Shown piece by piece: positions 32,691 through 62,062 of a stretch of DNA of 64,000 nucleotides. Positions within the stretch are counted from its first letter, which is position 1. Each line of letters begins with the position of its first letter. Origin of the DNA: Brienomyrus brachyistius (lineage: Eukaryota > Chordata > Actinopteri > Osteoglossiformes > Mormyridae); the NCBI RefSeq assembly GCF_023856365.1, contig NC_064551.1:20212349-20276348 (forward strand). Reading direction: 5' to 3'. A model generated the notes under the pieces. The model worked only from the letters and a program-made list of their open reading frames with translations. It was not told where the DNA came from and made no database searches. Made by a program: the position numbers and the translations under genes.

Positions 32691-35600
32691 CAACTCTAGG
32701 TTTAAAATTTTATTGAACAAGGTAAATAGCGGGCCCTGTTTAGCCTCTGGGCTTCAACCTGGGGTAGCCCATTCATTAAAGTAGGGGTTGCCAACCTTGG
32801 GTAATTTCATAGTTTAATCATTTCTACTTTATAAATTGGGAACTTTGTTATTTTGGACTTCCTCTGCAAGCCCCTGGAGGACGGTCTTCCCCTTTGAGAA
32901 TGGTCCCTCTCAAGCTTTCTTCTACTATGGAGTTTTTCCTTGCCACTCTAACCTCTGGCTTACTCTCTAGGGGCACGGGGCAGGGATAATGTAAAGTGCT
33001 TTGAGACAATGTAATGTTGTGAAAATGCGCTATTCAAATATAAATGATTGATTGAGTAATATATTAAATATATATTTAATTTTGGAATTCACCAACCTCT
33101 CTGCAAAACCCCCAGCATTCCTCGGTCCAGAGGAAAACTGGCCACGGACCGATGCCTGTCTGTGGACTAGGGGTTGGGAACACCTACATTAAAACAGTCC
33201 TGTATGACTCCATCATAATTAAGCTTAGGGGTGGTAGAACAGAGTGCCAAACAGCAACTCCTTGGGACCACTAGGAAGGTCAGAGCAGATGATGTGTGTG
33301 GATGAGGGGGGAGGGAAGCAAAATCTGAAGGGAAGACCACCAAGCTAGATGAAGAATATAGTGACTAAGAGAAAAATGTTTGACTGTTAAAAATGGTTTG
33401 AACTTTCAGGGGGAGCCTTAGATAGCGAAATTATGGGAGCCTTAGATAGCGAAATTATGGTATTGGGCAGACAGGTGACAAAAGTTGCCTGTGCAGAGTG
33501 CTAATAATTATCTGAAAAAAAAAACAAATGTATAAATTGAACTGTTTGGTTTAACTCTGGCTACTTTGAGCCATTGCAAAGGAGGAGGTGGTGAACGAAC
33601 TTGCCCTTCGACACAAAAAACAGGGCCAGTCAAAACTCCATCTTTATCTACTGTATCAGCAACGTACAGACAATCTCCTCAGTATTCCAAGAGGACACTA
33701 TTTCCCGAGCAATCAACTCGGAAAAAATAAAATGATCAAATATTACACATATTCTTAATTCTTTCCTTTCGATTTACTGAGATTGGCTCTGTGACAGGAT
33801 CAGACCGTACAAACAGTGCATCACTGTACTGTGCTTTCAGAAGGTTTTTACCATTTTTATAGTTAAAACATGCATAATTGTGTATACATATTTTCAATCA
33901 AATTTTAATTTATAATATCTGACATTGAAAGCATACATGAATTATGAAACAGAATAGGCCAACAAAAAACAATGCACATAATGACTACAATGACCGGTAA
34001 ATCAAACTCTTTGTATTAAATGCTTTCCAGTTGATTAGAATATCCCATCTTTTCCTCCCTCTAATCTTCCTAAATGGAAGTAAAACAAATTTACATTAAG
34101 GATTGATTTATTTCGGCCTGGGATGAAGTTTTCGACAACTGAAGCCATTTCAGACACAGGTCAGCGTGAAAGAACAAAAGCTCTGGGCTTTCTTCTGATT
34201 GCACGGAGCATGGAAGTGGGGGCCACAGGTTGAAGGGGGGACGATGGAATAACTACGTACTCAAAGAACCCCATTAATTTCACTTATTTAGGAGGGGGCT
34301 TGGTCAAAAACTCCCAGCATCCTTTGCATTTCTCACAGCCACGCCCACTCAGCTCAAATTAGTTTACAGTGTTTTAGCTGCGTAGGGAAGCTGACATCAG
34401 TGTTTTTAATTCCCTTGCGGATGCTCACATGGTTCTTTGCCCAGGGCCATCCTTAGACAAGGGGAGAAGTTGCTTTTCACAGGTCAGTAACCCTGGCCAT
34501 AAAGCTAAGTTTTCCATTTTTCTTTACACGGACCACGTTTATGTTTCTAGGGAGAGTAAAATCAGGGTATAAGATGTGTTTCAAACAAAACATCCCAAGC
34601 AAATATCTCTTAGTCACGTCCTGTCATAAACAAGCATTTTCTCTATGTTAACTGCTGATGTTATTTAGCCTGGTCTAGAATGTATTAACAAACGTGATTC
34701 AACACGCAATTTGCAGTGAGAACCTTCTACAGATCAGTTATCTTCATGTGCATTGAAACCAACATGTTTTGTGTTTAAACAATTTTATTCAAATATTAAA
34801 ATCTACTAACTATATTTCAAACTACATTAGGAGAAAATACCATTGTTGATACAATTTCTGATTATATAGTTTTATTATTTTGTGGGAGGAATAATGAAAC
34901 AACTATTTGAAATCTTCTTTGACATCAAATGCCTTGAAAAAGGACAAAAGGATTAACGCCACAGCTGCACAAAGCACAAAAAAGGTTCTGGATGACTTTC
35001 ATGCCAAAGAGTTACGACTTATATCAGCGACTTATAATTAATTTAAACCACAATCCAAAATTCAGAGAAACGGCGACCTTTACTTCAAAGTCAATAAGGA
35101 AGCAATTCCCCTTTACAACAATAAAAGCAAGATAAAATAAAAAAATGTGGAGAGGAGAGCAGATTTATCTGCATATGGGTAGCATGAATGCCCCTTTCAC
35201 AGCGGCTGTGCGCCCAGATAAATCAAACCCTAGCGCCTAATTTCAATGCTTCAACATTTTCATTTGTCAACAAAACTGTAGCTGGCTTGTTAGACCACAG
35301 TGTGTGATCACCAGTCAAACTTGCTAACATTTTTTTTCCATTTAAATAGAATTTTAGTAACTGTGATACAGAAGTCATAGGATCATCTGGACCAAGGAGA
35401 ACGTGATTTTGCCTGTAAGCTTTCCAGCCTGTATGTTTTCCAATGGTAGTAAAAAGAATTCGTTTGTTATAGTTAATTACAGCGATGGAATAAAAACAGG
35501 CTTCCATGCTTTTGGTTGGTTTGCATTGATGGGACAATAATCAATGGAAGAGTGTTGGAAAAAGGAAGTGAATGACACTATGCAATCCCTCATCCATCCA

Positions 35601-35714
35601 CCCACAATCAGTCTTATGTTTCCCATCTCTAGCCAATTTCTCCTCATCCTGGTCCATAAAGACACCTTTCCAGACTCTGATGTCCTTGTCAGCCCTCCTT
35701 ACTAGGTTTATAAT
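32691..35714. other. Intergenic DNA
   Basis: Contains decayed MITE-like sequence near 33,080-33,185 (GGTCCAGAGG, GGGTTGGGAACACC), the 24-bp duplication at 33.4 kb, and AT-rich unique DNA. A 104-codon minus-strand frame at 35,223-35,537 has balanced composition but matches nothing I know. Confidence 0.5.
33411..33459. repeat. Perfect 24-bp tandem duplication
   Basis: GGAGCCTTAGATAGCGAAAT plus TATG occurs twice head to tail. It is a local duplication of unique sequence. Confidence 0.85.
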
Positions 35715-35865
35715 AATCTAATTTATTAAAAATTCATCTGATGTTTTTATCCAGAGAAACTTATAATAGAGGGAAGGTATTATAGTCAAGGGCACTCCTG
35801 GGGATTTGAACCCATAATCCTTGTATTAGCAATGTACAGTACTACTCACGGAGGTATAGGAGCAG
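35715..35865 (-). mobile_element. SINE fragment, minus orientation
   Basis: TTTTTATCCAGAGAAACTTA and, to the right, GGGGATTTGAACCCATAATC, which is the reverse complement of a B box. This is the usual arrangement in minus-oriented fish tRNA-SINEs. Confidence 0.5.
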
Positions 35866-36179
35866 GTTAACGTCACATGTGTAAAACCGGGACCTATCCC
35901 GCTGGTCTGTGGTCTGCAAGAAGAGGCAGCAGAAGAGATTGTTCAGACCTCCCTTGTCCTGGTCACAGGCATTAGAAACTAAAGGAGAAATTCCTGCTAA
36001 TGGGCACGGAGGTTGATGAAGAGGGATCAGACTGGGGGTAGGAGGGTGATAAACACCAAAACAACAAGGGCGAGCCAAGGCTGCGATCCAGCTTTGCTTT
36101 AAAGCCGTGATGGATGAAAGGTCAACCCAAGGAGAGAAGAGAGTTCCCAGTGAGACCCCGGCCACATGCTGCACTTTGT

Positions 36180-36710
36180 TAGCCCCGGCGAACAGCCCTC
36201 TGTTTCGTTTGGGTAGCGCTGGTGGTGATTATCACCGCAGTTGGGAACTGAGCCTTCCAGGTCAGTAGCACCCATCGACCTAATGGGCGGCACCATCGGG
36301 CCTGGGGCCATCGCCATGGGGAGATCGAGGCTCGGTCCCGTTACCGCCCCGTCAGAGCGCGTTGCACTTTAATCCGAGGTCAGTGATAAAGTGAAACAAT
36401 AATCATGTTGGGGTAAAGTGGCTGATAAGGACAATAATGTCAAGAGAAGACAGAGAGCAAAATGATGTATTGATTCACCACTAGCTTTTAAATCGCATCC
36501 GCTGCAGATGCTAAAAAATGCTGCATGAGGGAAACCATCTTTTAGTTCAATGCAAAAAAAAATATTTCGGAAAGATATTCCTGTGCTTTACCTGCTTTTA
36601 GTGGAATATTCAGGTGGAAAAATGGTGTGGGGGGGCTGTCTGATTTTCTGGAGCTATTTCTTTTTTATTGTTTTTTTTTTTTGATCTTTTACCCACAAAA
36701 AGCAAACACA

Positions 36711-36753
<43 letters not shown>

Positions 36754-37260
36754 CTCTTTTGTTCACTAAGTTAGTTCTTTTTCCTCCTTATTAAAAAGCT
36801 TCCCTCGTGTTCTTCTTTCAAAAATCACCTGTACTGCTGGACACACATCTAATCCAGTGTTTGCGACATTAGACTTCATTAGCAGCATGTCAGAAAACAA
36901 CCGGACCATCTGAGGCTTCTCCTGCCTCTGTTTCATTTATCTTTAAAAGATAAGATGAATCGCCAGATGCTGGCTTTCGCCTTGCGACGTGTTAGAAATT
37001 GCTCATCTTAAGGTTGCACATTGATAGAAAAATGGGCAGAGAATGGTGCGATCTAATCAAAAATGCAGCCCGGAATCGCCGTATTCATCATTATATGCCT
37101 GTCAGTTAATGCAAAAGCCGAGGGCTGACAGAGAGATTCATTAAAAGGCAGGATGTGTGTCACGCCGGGGGTGTGCGACTGGTGGTTAAACCTCGGCAAT
37201 AAGCTAAAGCGGGGTATTCCTCAGCCGCAGACAAATGCCACTTCATTACTAGTTAAACCG
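36180..37260. other. Candidate conserved noncoding block
   Basis: About 1 kb with no recognised repeat apart from short T/A runs and the (CA)n. It has balanced composition and TAAT/ATGCAAA-type motifs (TCAGTTAATGCAAAAG near 37,104) and no long frame. The texture resembles vertebrate conserved noncoding DNA around developmental genes; conservation itself cannot be tested here. Confidence 0.3.
36715..36748. repeat. (CA)n microsatellite
   Basis: About 17 CA units, pure. Confidence 0.95.
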
Positions 37261-38344
37261 TCCAATAAGCACTGTCCAATTTTTGTTTATGATATCAATT
37301 TATATTTTAGATTCTGGCTGCTCATTTGAATGCTTTCCTGTGTGGAGATGATGATGATGGTAATAACAGCAATAATAGTAATACTTATTCAAGCATATTG
37401 CCTACTGTAGATTTGCCCTGATTGTTTCTCATCTTCTGTCTTTCAAATAACTGAGTTTTGCAATTTTGAAAAGGGGACACTTTGTGGTTTACAATATAAT
37501 CTTAATAAACCTTCAGATTAAAAAGGGGTTATATACTAACTGGATTACCGAAAAACAGTATATGGAGAAAATAGTAGCCCTAAACTTAACTGAACTTAAC
37601 AGTCAACTGCTAACCTGTGAACCTGCTTTCTGTCGTTGTGTGATTACAATCAGGGGCGATATCGTCCTAATGATGAGAAGGCCCAGGAAGCCAGGAAGAA
37701 GTGGAACGGCAGTTGGGCCTCCTCTCTGAGAGGGTGGGGTGGTGTGGAGGGATCCAGCCTGAGTTCTCTGTGCCTCCACCGGTCCTGGACCAGCCAGGGA
37801 TAGGCTTAATGCTTTTGCATGTGTCCGCCTGACACATTATTGATGAGCTCCATGCCCAGGCAGGCTGCTGAAAGCCTACAAAGCCTCCTTTTCTCTGCAT
37901 TATTAATGAAGGCAATTGCTCCTGATGCATCGCTAAACGACATGATAGGTTGATAGCGCCGGGCCCGTGATGTATGGGCACCTGGGTACCTTTGAATCAG
38001 TGTTGCCCGGTATAAACACACACAGTCAGCAGGTAATCGGGCTGCTCTATTTATTTATCTATTTCTACCTACTGATGAAAAAGGTCCTGCAATCAATCTC
38101 TCCATACCTGAGGCTCAATTATAAGTCTCTTAAATTGGTATGTGCTCAGTACAAGGTGTGCAAGGTTGTATGGGTACAGGAGAATGGCAAATCAGCCGCA
38201 TGAATGCATTTAGCCGTGGGCTGTTAGCTAAAGTCCCAACTTGAGCTTAGGAGGATACGTTTTTCACATGCTAGACCTTTAACACTTTCGTCCCTCCCTC
38301 TAGAGAAATGTAGATCTAGCCATGATGTAATTAACCGGGGGTGG

Positions 38345-38525
38345 CTCTGCAGATTCGGGCTCTGCACTTGTGGTTAGATGGTTGTTGGGTCAAGTCCAGT
38401 GGTATGTGCAGTGATTTCACTATTGGACCCTAGAGCAATGCCCTTAATCCCTAATTGCTGACCCTGCTTTCTCAATGGTATGCTGCTTTGGACAAAAGTG
38501 ATAACAAATAAATGTAATGTAAAAA
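38345..38525 (+). mobile_element. Diverged tRNA-SINE
   Basis: A B-box-like TTGGGTCAAGTCCAG, then GCAGTGATTTCACTATTGGA, and a tail CTGCTTTGGACAAAAG...AAATAAATGTAATGTAA. That tail is characteristic of fish SINEs. Confidence 0.6.
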
Positions 38526-38694
38526 GCATAATCACGTCCATGTGAGACGCGAAATTCCAGCCATATGCTATGCCGCTTTTGTTTTTTTTACGCGATATTC
38601 CTTATTTCATTAATTAGACAGAAAGTCCCTCCTGTAAAGCAACCTTGGGATTGTAAAAGACGCTATATAACTTATTTAACATGTGTAAATGTAA

Positions 38695-39053
38695 CCCATC
38701 CATCCATCCATTTTCCAAACTGCTTATCCTACTGGGTCGCGGGGGGTCCGGAGCCTATCCCGGAAGCAATGGGCACGAGGCAGGGAACAACCCAGGATGG
38801 GGGGCCAGCCCATCGCAGGGCACACTCACACACCATTCACTCACACATGCACACCTATGGGCAATTTAGCAACTCCAATTAGCCTCAGCATGTTTTTGGA
38901 CTGTGGGGGGAAACCGGAGTACCCGGAGGAAACCCCACGACGACATGGGGAGAACATGCAAACTCCACACACATGTGACCCAGGCGGAGACTCAAACCCG
39001 CGTCCCAGAGGTGTGAGGCAACAGTGCTAACCACTGCACCACCATGCCACCCC
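38695..39053 (-). mobile_element. tRNA-derived SINE with (ATGG)n tail, full length
   Basis: Near-identical in layout and sequence to the copy at 23.9 kb, with a shorter (CCAT)n stretch at the left and the tRNA-like head at the right. It abuts an (ATT)n microsatellite. Confidence 0.85.
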
Positions 39054-39101
39054 TATTATTATTATTATTATAATTATAATAATAATTATTATTATTATTA
39101 T
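39052..39101. repeat. (ATT)n microsatellite with central inversion
   Basis: ATT units, then ATAATTATAATAATA, then ATT units again, adjoining the SINE end at 39,053. Confidence 0.9.
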
Positions 39102-39929
39102 GCAAAAGTGAATTTTTACATGTCAGACAGACATGTATTTAGCATTCACAAGTCGGCCTGTACAGACATCAATTAAGTTTAAATTTAGTTTTTACAAAAA
39201 CTGCAAGGAGCAGTTGTCATGTATCAACATGTGCTGACTGGACTGTTGTGTAAGATCTGAGAGTTGTGTTTTTTATTTGACCTTGATGTATCGCAGCACT
39301 TCATTTATTCTGCTGGGCTGACCCTTGTCCTTGATCCTATCAATGCAAGTTCAACACCCAGGGTGACCAAGACCCTCTCCTTCCAAACGAAAGATATAAT
39401 CCATCTCTCTGTGAGAGATGGTTATCGAAATGGAGAGGTAGTCGGGAGGAAAGGGGAGGTCTCTCTTAGACCGTAACCAGTTAAAGAAGACAGAGAGCTA
39501 ACCTTGCTGTTTGTAGGGAGACATATAAATTAATAATGGTTCAATTTAGGCTCTTCTTGTAAAAAAGAAAAAAAAACTATAGCTTCTAGTACAGAGTGGA
39601 TATTGGCACTATTACAAACAAACATGTTTGTGGATGTTTATGCCTGTTTTTTATTATTAGTAAATAAATCATTGGAGTTGTTTTCCATTTAAAGAGACTT
39701 GCGGCATAACAGATAATGGATTGTCGAAATATTCTCCATATACTTTTCAGAATTCATTCCAAAATGAGAATCATTATTTAAAAGTGGGACATTTTTACAC
39801 TTGGTTGTGGAAGTGATAAAGGATTTTAAAGCATGTGTTTAAACATATGATAAACTGTCAACTTAGAATGTTCTAACATTTACATTACACGAATTGTATG
39901 AACTAGAAACATAATTATGTTTGAACTAG

Positions 39930-40077
39930 TTAATTAAATCATCCATCCATCCATCCATTTTCCAAACCGCTTATCCTACTGGGTCGCGGGGGGGTCCGGA
40001 GCCTATCCCGGTAGCAATGGGCACGTGGCAGGGAACAACCCAGGATGGGGGGCCAGCCCATCGCATTAATTAAATCA
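39930..40077 (-). mobile_element. 5'-truncated copy of the same SINE with 12-bp target duplication
   Basis: Only the 3' 125 bp are present (39941-40065 on the + strand, (CCAT)n through CCAGCCCATCGCA). The insert is flanked by TTAATTAAATCA at 39930-39941 and 40066-40077, a clear target-site duplication. The 5' truncation fits L2-type target-primed reverse transcription. Confidence 0.85.
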
Positions 40078-41568
40078 AATACACACAAATATTGAGCAGA
40101 TGCAAGGCTGTGATGGTATTTTAGCCCCAGAGAGCGTAGTTGTTTAAATCTTCCTCATTTAAAATCTATCTTTTTACTGGAGATGTAATGACTTCAGAGG
40201 TGTCCGGGGTGCTGTAGAAGCTCCCCCAGACTCCCCCAGGCTACCAGAAGCTGCGGTGCCAGTGACAGAGCTATCGCCCAGAGACTCAGGGACTGACGGC
40301 CTCCTGATGACCACAGTGGTCAAGGGGCTGCGGAGAGAGAATCCTGGAACACGGACAGAACTCTTCCCACACCATTCACTCCAGCTGCCAATTTGGCACC
40401 TTACAGACATAAAACCCATTCATTCATCATATATGCTGCATAGGCCTATTATTATTATTATTTCTTAATGATGAGGAGAGTAACATTTGAAACTGTTTGG
40501 AAGCGCACCAGACATTTGGCTCATAATAGCCATTAATCTTTCTCAATCAATCATTTAAAACACTGTAGGCTGTACATTAGCTCAATACACTGTTCTAGTT
40601 ACACTGAAAATACATCTTACAGAAATACATATATACCGTACACATTGTTTATGCCACGGCACTGGTTAAGCAGGGGAGTTTCGAGCTACTGAAAAGATCA
40701 GGGGCTGAGTCAAGTTTACCTGGGGCTTGACTTTTTTTTTGAAGGAAGATTGGCATCGGGGCTAAAATACTTGGGGTTATGGTTAAAATACAATGATCGG
40801 CCCTAACGATGCCCATGGTTAACACTGTCACCTCACACCTCAGGGTGGGTGGCAGAGGTAGATAGTTGAGATCCAGAAATTAAAATTTCAGACCTAGATA
40901 TTGTTTCAACCAACCAGGTGAGTACTCTGTTACAAAATCTAGGTCTGGATTTTTACATTTTGGACCTGAAATATCCACCACTGTTTGGTGGTTTGAATTC
41001 CGCTCTGTGATGGACTGCCACCATTGCCTTGTGCTATAAACTGTGAGGATGCTGTAGGTTCAAGGCTGAACCCGGGTGCCTCTAATGCATAAGAAGCTGG
41101 ATGATGGATGGATGTGTTGAGTTGCAATCATTGAGAAAAATTGTTCTGATAATGAAGTGGATCATATTTAAAAAGAGCCTTTCCTTAACTATCATTTCTT
41201 TAATCATTAGATGGCATGCTCTTGACCTAATTTACAGATTACTGTTTACATTCCATACACGTGACTGCAAATAATGTGAATGATTTAAAATACGCTGTTA
41301 CCTTCGCACCTAAAATACTGCTGATCATATACTGTAGAAATGTGGGCATATTACAGTACTAGCAACATGGCACGCAGCAGTCCATAGCCAAGTGTATAGA
41401 CACGGGAGCGCAGTAAGGACATGGGTAATGTCATCGCGAGACAAGAAAAATGTAGCGACTGTACAGGCATGAAGGAGACATGGTGCATGAATTATTTGCA
41501 GAAATAGGAGCTGCTGAATCAACACTGACCAGCGCATTACATCATAATTATAAGGACAATGTTTTGCC

Positions 41569-41627
<59 letters not shown>

Positions 41628-42865
41628 CTCAGCAAATAATTACCCTGCTGTTTAGGTGATTGCAGGTGGTAACATGCTGTCACAACCGGCCGTTTAGTGA
41701 TATCTTCCACATTCAATTTCCTTCCGCTGGAAACAAAATAGAAAAATGGTTGCTAATCAGCTGCGGATGTTATAGCTACCCCTGCAAGTTAATTCAAACA
41801 CGTTTGCTGTTTCAGCCAGCAGCCATAGGCCTACTCGTTAAACACTTCATTACTAATCACTCCCCGACACCCCCAAATGAATATGAAATTGCCAGTACTT
41901 ATTTTTCCCTGTGTGGTTAAACAACATATTCAGTTGTTGAAAATCGCTTAAAAAATTTTATGTAATTCATGTATTTATCTTAACGGGAGAAAATATTTCT
42001 CGAGTTTCAATTATTACAAAAAGTATTAAAGGAAAATGCTGCTCCGAGGGGAAAAGCTGTCAGATAACACGTGAACAAATACGAAACAAATTAAACCACA
42101 CAATATGCTAGACTAATTGTGAAGAGAGTGCCCATAAATCATGCATTACGACGTTAATGTTGTGACCCTGCGGTTTGTGTGGACATAATGAGAATTTACA
42201 CTGCCAGGTTACCCAAGAAAATAAAAAAAAATAAAAACTATAATCTGGAGTCAGTTAAAAGGTCAACAATCAATAATAATGATATATTGAGCGATCCCGA
42301 TAAATCCTTAAAAAGGGTCATATTTAAAAGCAATAGAGAGTGATGGACAGTTTTGTCATTGTAAGCATCGGGGGCATTTACTCAGACCTAGGCGCAGATG
42401 TGAGCAGCCTAAAATTAGTCGTACCAAACAATCAATTTCTATGTCACTTGAATGGCTGTTTTAATTCGGTCAATTAAATAATTCAAAGGGAAATTAGTTC
42501 ACTTCTCAGGCTGTTTTACGTTGAATTCTACACAGGCACATTTTAATGGCCGTATATATCCAGCCCGGTGTAAAGGTTTACAATGGAGAGCACGTCCAAA
42601 AAGAACAATGATAAAGGTCACCTTTCTGAAGCCAAGAGACCACAGCGGCGCTTTTCTTATTCATCAATCGAGTTCAATTAACTCTCCCAGAGCTGATCTA
42701 ACTCGATTTTTAATGCGTACCCAAAACAGAAATGACTAAACAATAAACCAACCAAATAATGCCACCTACAGTCATGTCAATGTCAAATAAGTTCACCTTG
42801 AAAACATAATCTCAACGCTTTTTACACATGGTCGAATAGCCTATGTGCTATCAAATGCTGCACAA
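40078..42865. other. Intergenic DNA
   Basis: A diverged SINE-like stretch at about 40,820-41,115 (ending GCTGGATGATGGATGGATG) and the (TA)n at 41.6 kb. The remainder is AT-rich unique sequence with no exon recognised. Confidence 0.5.
41574..41624. repeat. (TA)n microsatellite
   Basis: About 25 uninterrupted TA units. Confidence 0.95.
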
Positions 42866-43015
42866 GCATGGGCGTCGCCGCCATTAAATCTGAGGGGGAC
42901 GTGTCTCCTTCACATTTCATAATTATTCGTTTGAACCCCCTCACATTTAGCAAAAAATATTATTTTTATGTCAGTGTGTGCCCCCAGATTCAAAATGCTT
43001 CTGACGCCCCTGTGC
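42866..43015. mobile_element. Short foldback MITE
   Basis: GGGCGTCGCCGCCATTAAATCTGAGGGGG at the left pairs with the reverse complement of CCCCCAGATTCAAAATGCTTCTGACGCCC at the right, with about 85 bp between. A related decayed fragment (GTGCCCCCCAG, GGGGGCGTCAGGG) lies at 7,280-7,610. Confidence 0.65.
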
Positions 43016-43879
43016 ACAAGTGTCCATGCAGATGTTATTTTTTTAAACTAATAATCACAATACGTAATAGTGCGTATTAAATGGCAATAAAAGGCAAGTA
43101 TAGTTTTAAATGGGAAAATATTTAATTACTCGCATTTATTGATTCTCATTTAACAAAAGGTAACTAACGACTCCTTTTGACATATTAACTTTCTCTTTAA
43201 AGAATACTTTTCCCCCCTTAATTATATAGGTTATTGGGCAATATGATGATGGGGAAAACAAACTATATTAACATTCAATGAAAACCATATGGGTGAAAAG
43301 TAAAATTAATAAGTGTCCATATGGTTTTTTTTTTTTTTTCATCTTTAGATTTTAACCTTCACACTTAATTCCTTTGGCAGGTGTTAAAGAACCAAGGTCA
43401 GATTAGTATACATCTGCCCATTCCCGGCATTCCGGTGATTTGAACAAAAGAGAAAATGGATCGATTACAGTGTATTGTTCGGTAAATTAGTGCGAGGAAA
43501 TGTCAAAAGACCATTTCTGCATTGCACCCAGAGTGCCGTTGACTTTGGTTTTTCGGCTTGGATATACCCACCATCAAAAGCACATGAAGGCATATGGAAA
43601 TCACCGAACAACCGACATGTAAGCATTGAACTTGACAAGTGGCATGCAAAACAACCAGAATAATATTCAGCTCAGAGCATATAAACATCAAAAAGGAAAG
43701 CAAGTATGTTTTTATAAAATTAAATATGCCTGAATTCTTCCAACTAAGTGTCATGCGCCGACTTATGCCGTTTTTCCTATTTGACAAACTTCAGTCACAA
43801 AGGATACGTAGCCGAGGCCGAAATGACAACATGTACAATAATTGAATTATTTATTTATAGAATACAAAAGATGGGTTTA
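43016..43879. other. Region immediately upstream of gpatch2
   Basis: AT-rich, with a T-run at 43,327-43,340. No minus-strand exon of a divergent neighbour was recognised. Confidence 0.5.
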
Positions 43880-44114
43880 AAATATGCAGAGGATGAAACG
43901 GCAATGGGAACGCTGAGCCCGTGCGCTGTAGTGCCTCTCCAGTCCGCCGGCTCGCGCCTCGCCAGCCAGCCACCTACATCCTGTACGGCTGTTTGGTTTC
44001 CTGTGCTTTTTTTTTTATTGAAATGGTGGCTCTCTGATGCGTCCCACCTTCCACCACCTTCAGTGGTAATTTGAAAGTAACTAGTTGAGCCTTTTCCTGT
44101 GGGAGGTTTTTTTA
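43880..44114 (+). promoter_or_regulatory. gpatch2: Probable gpatch2 promoter / 5' UTR region
   Basis: This stretch is locally richer in GC and CpG than the AT-rich flanks (for example the run around 43916-43975) and lies directly upstream of the first coding ATG. No TATA box is positioned convincingly, which suits a housekeeping-type promoter. The transcription start cannot be fixed from sequence alone. Mammalian GPATCH2 shares a divergent promoter with SPATA17, but no spata17 exon was recognised on the minus strand here. Confidence 0.4.
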
Positions 44115-61055
<16,941 letters not shown>

Positions 61056-62062
61056 GTGAGCAGCGCTTGTCCGTCTGTCCCCCCCTGATGTCCACATCTG
61101 TCCCTGTGGGCTCATTTCGGGCCCCCGGCATGGTTTCCCGAGACAAAGAAAACCTTACCCCTCTGGACTTGGATCCTTTGTACTGCATGTACATCTGAAC
61201 ATGATTTTGTTTGTTTCGCCTTTTTGTGCCTTACTGTCGTCATGTCAAGAGAGTTGCATGGTTAGTATGGTGATTTTGCACAGCTAAAACCGCCAAGAGC
61301 TCTACAGTCATTTTTTCATAGGACCCCTTCATAGGTGGCCATCAAGTAATAATACTGTGAAAGTCTTTGAAAATACTTTGTGAATGTGTTACTTCGATCG
61401 CATGCATGGATGTCCAGGCTGCTTCAGAAGTGTGCTTCCCTCACTAGGATGTGTTAGGGGTGTCTGTGATTTTAACAGAACTGTTTTCTATCTAATAATC
61501 AGTTTGTTTGACAGGAAATTTGAGGTTTTGTTAAATAATGAATTTTTTTGGACCCCACCTGGGTAATGTCTTGTTCCTGAGCCCAGCACAGTCAGTGCTG
61601 GCAGCCATAAATGGCCAGGCCCCCGAAGCTCCCAGATTTGACTTCGTTATTCACCTTGATTTTAAATGGCTGCTTTTTTTCCACTCTTTTTAAAATGGTA
61701 ACTGCGAAACGTACTCTTGGTGATTGAATTAAAAATAGCGAGGCAGAGAGCTCCCCGTAGGTGAAAGTGACCCACGCGGACTGTTAGGAGCAGTGAAGCA
61801 GCTCCTCCTCGAAATATCCTTCACGAGATGACGAATTCGGGGTCGGGAGCGCGCCCGCCCACCCGCCTGCCAGCCGTTAACGGCCTCTCCCAGTTACCAT
61901 AACCAGAGCTTTTTGTCAGTTTCAGTGAATGTGAAGTAGTTCGGTCCAGTTTGTCCAAAATTTATTTACTTTTTTTAATGACCAGTTTACTGGAATGTTT
62001 GGAATATGTTTTATATGTTGTTCTTTTCATCCATATTCAGGTTTATTTAAACAGGTGGACGC
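61056..62062 (+). other. gpatch2: gpatch2 intron 8, proximal part
   Basis: Unique sequence following exon 8, with no recognised exon or repeat. It has a GC-rich patch at 61,745-61,900 and then leads directly into the 26-bp minisatellite. Confidence 0.6.
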
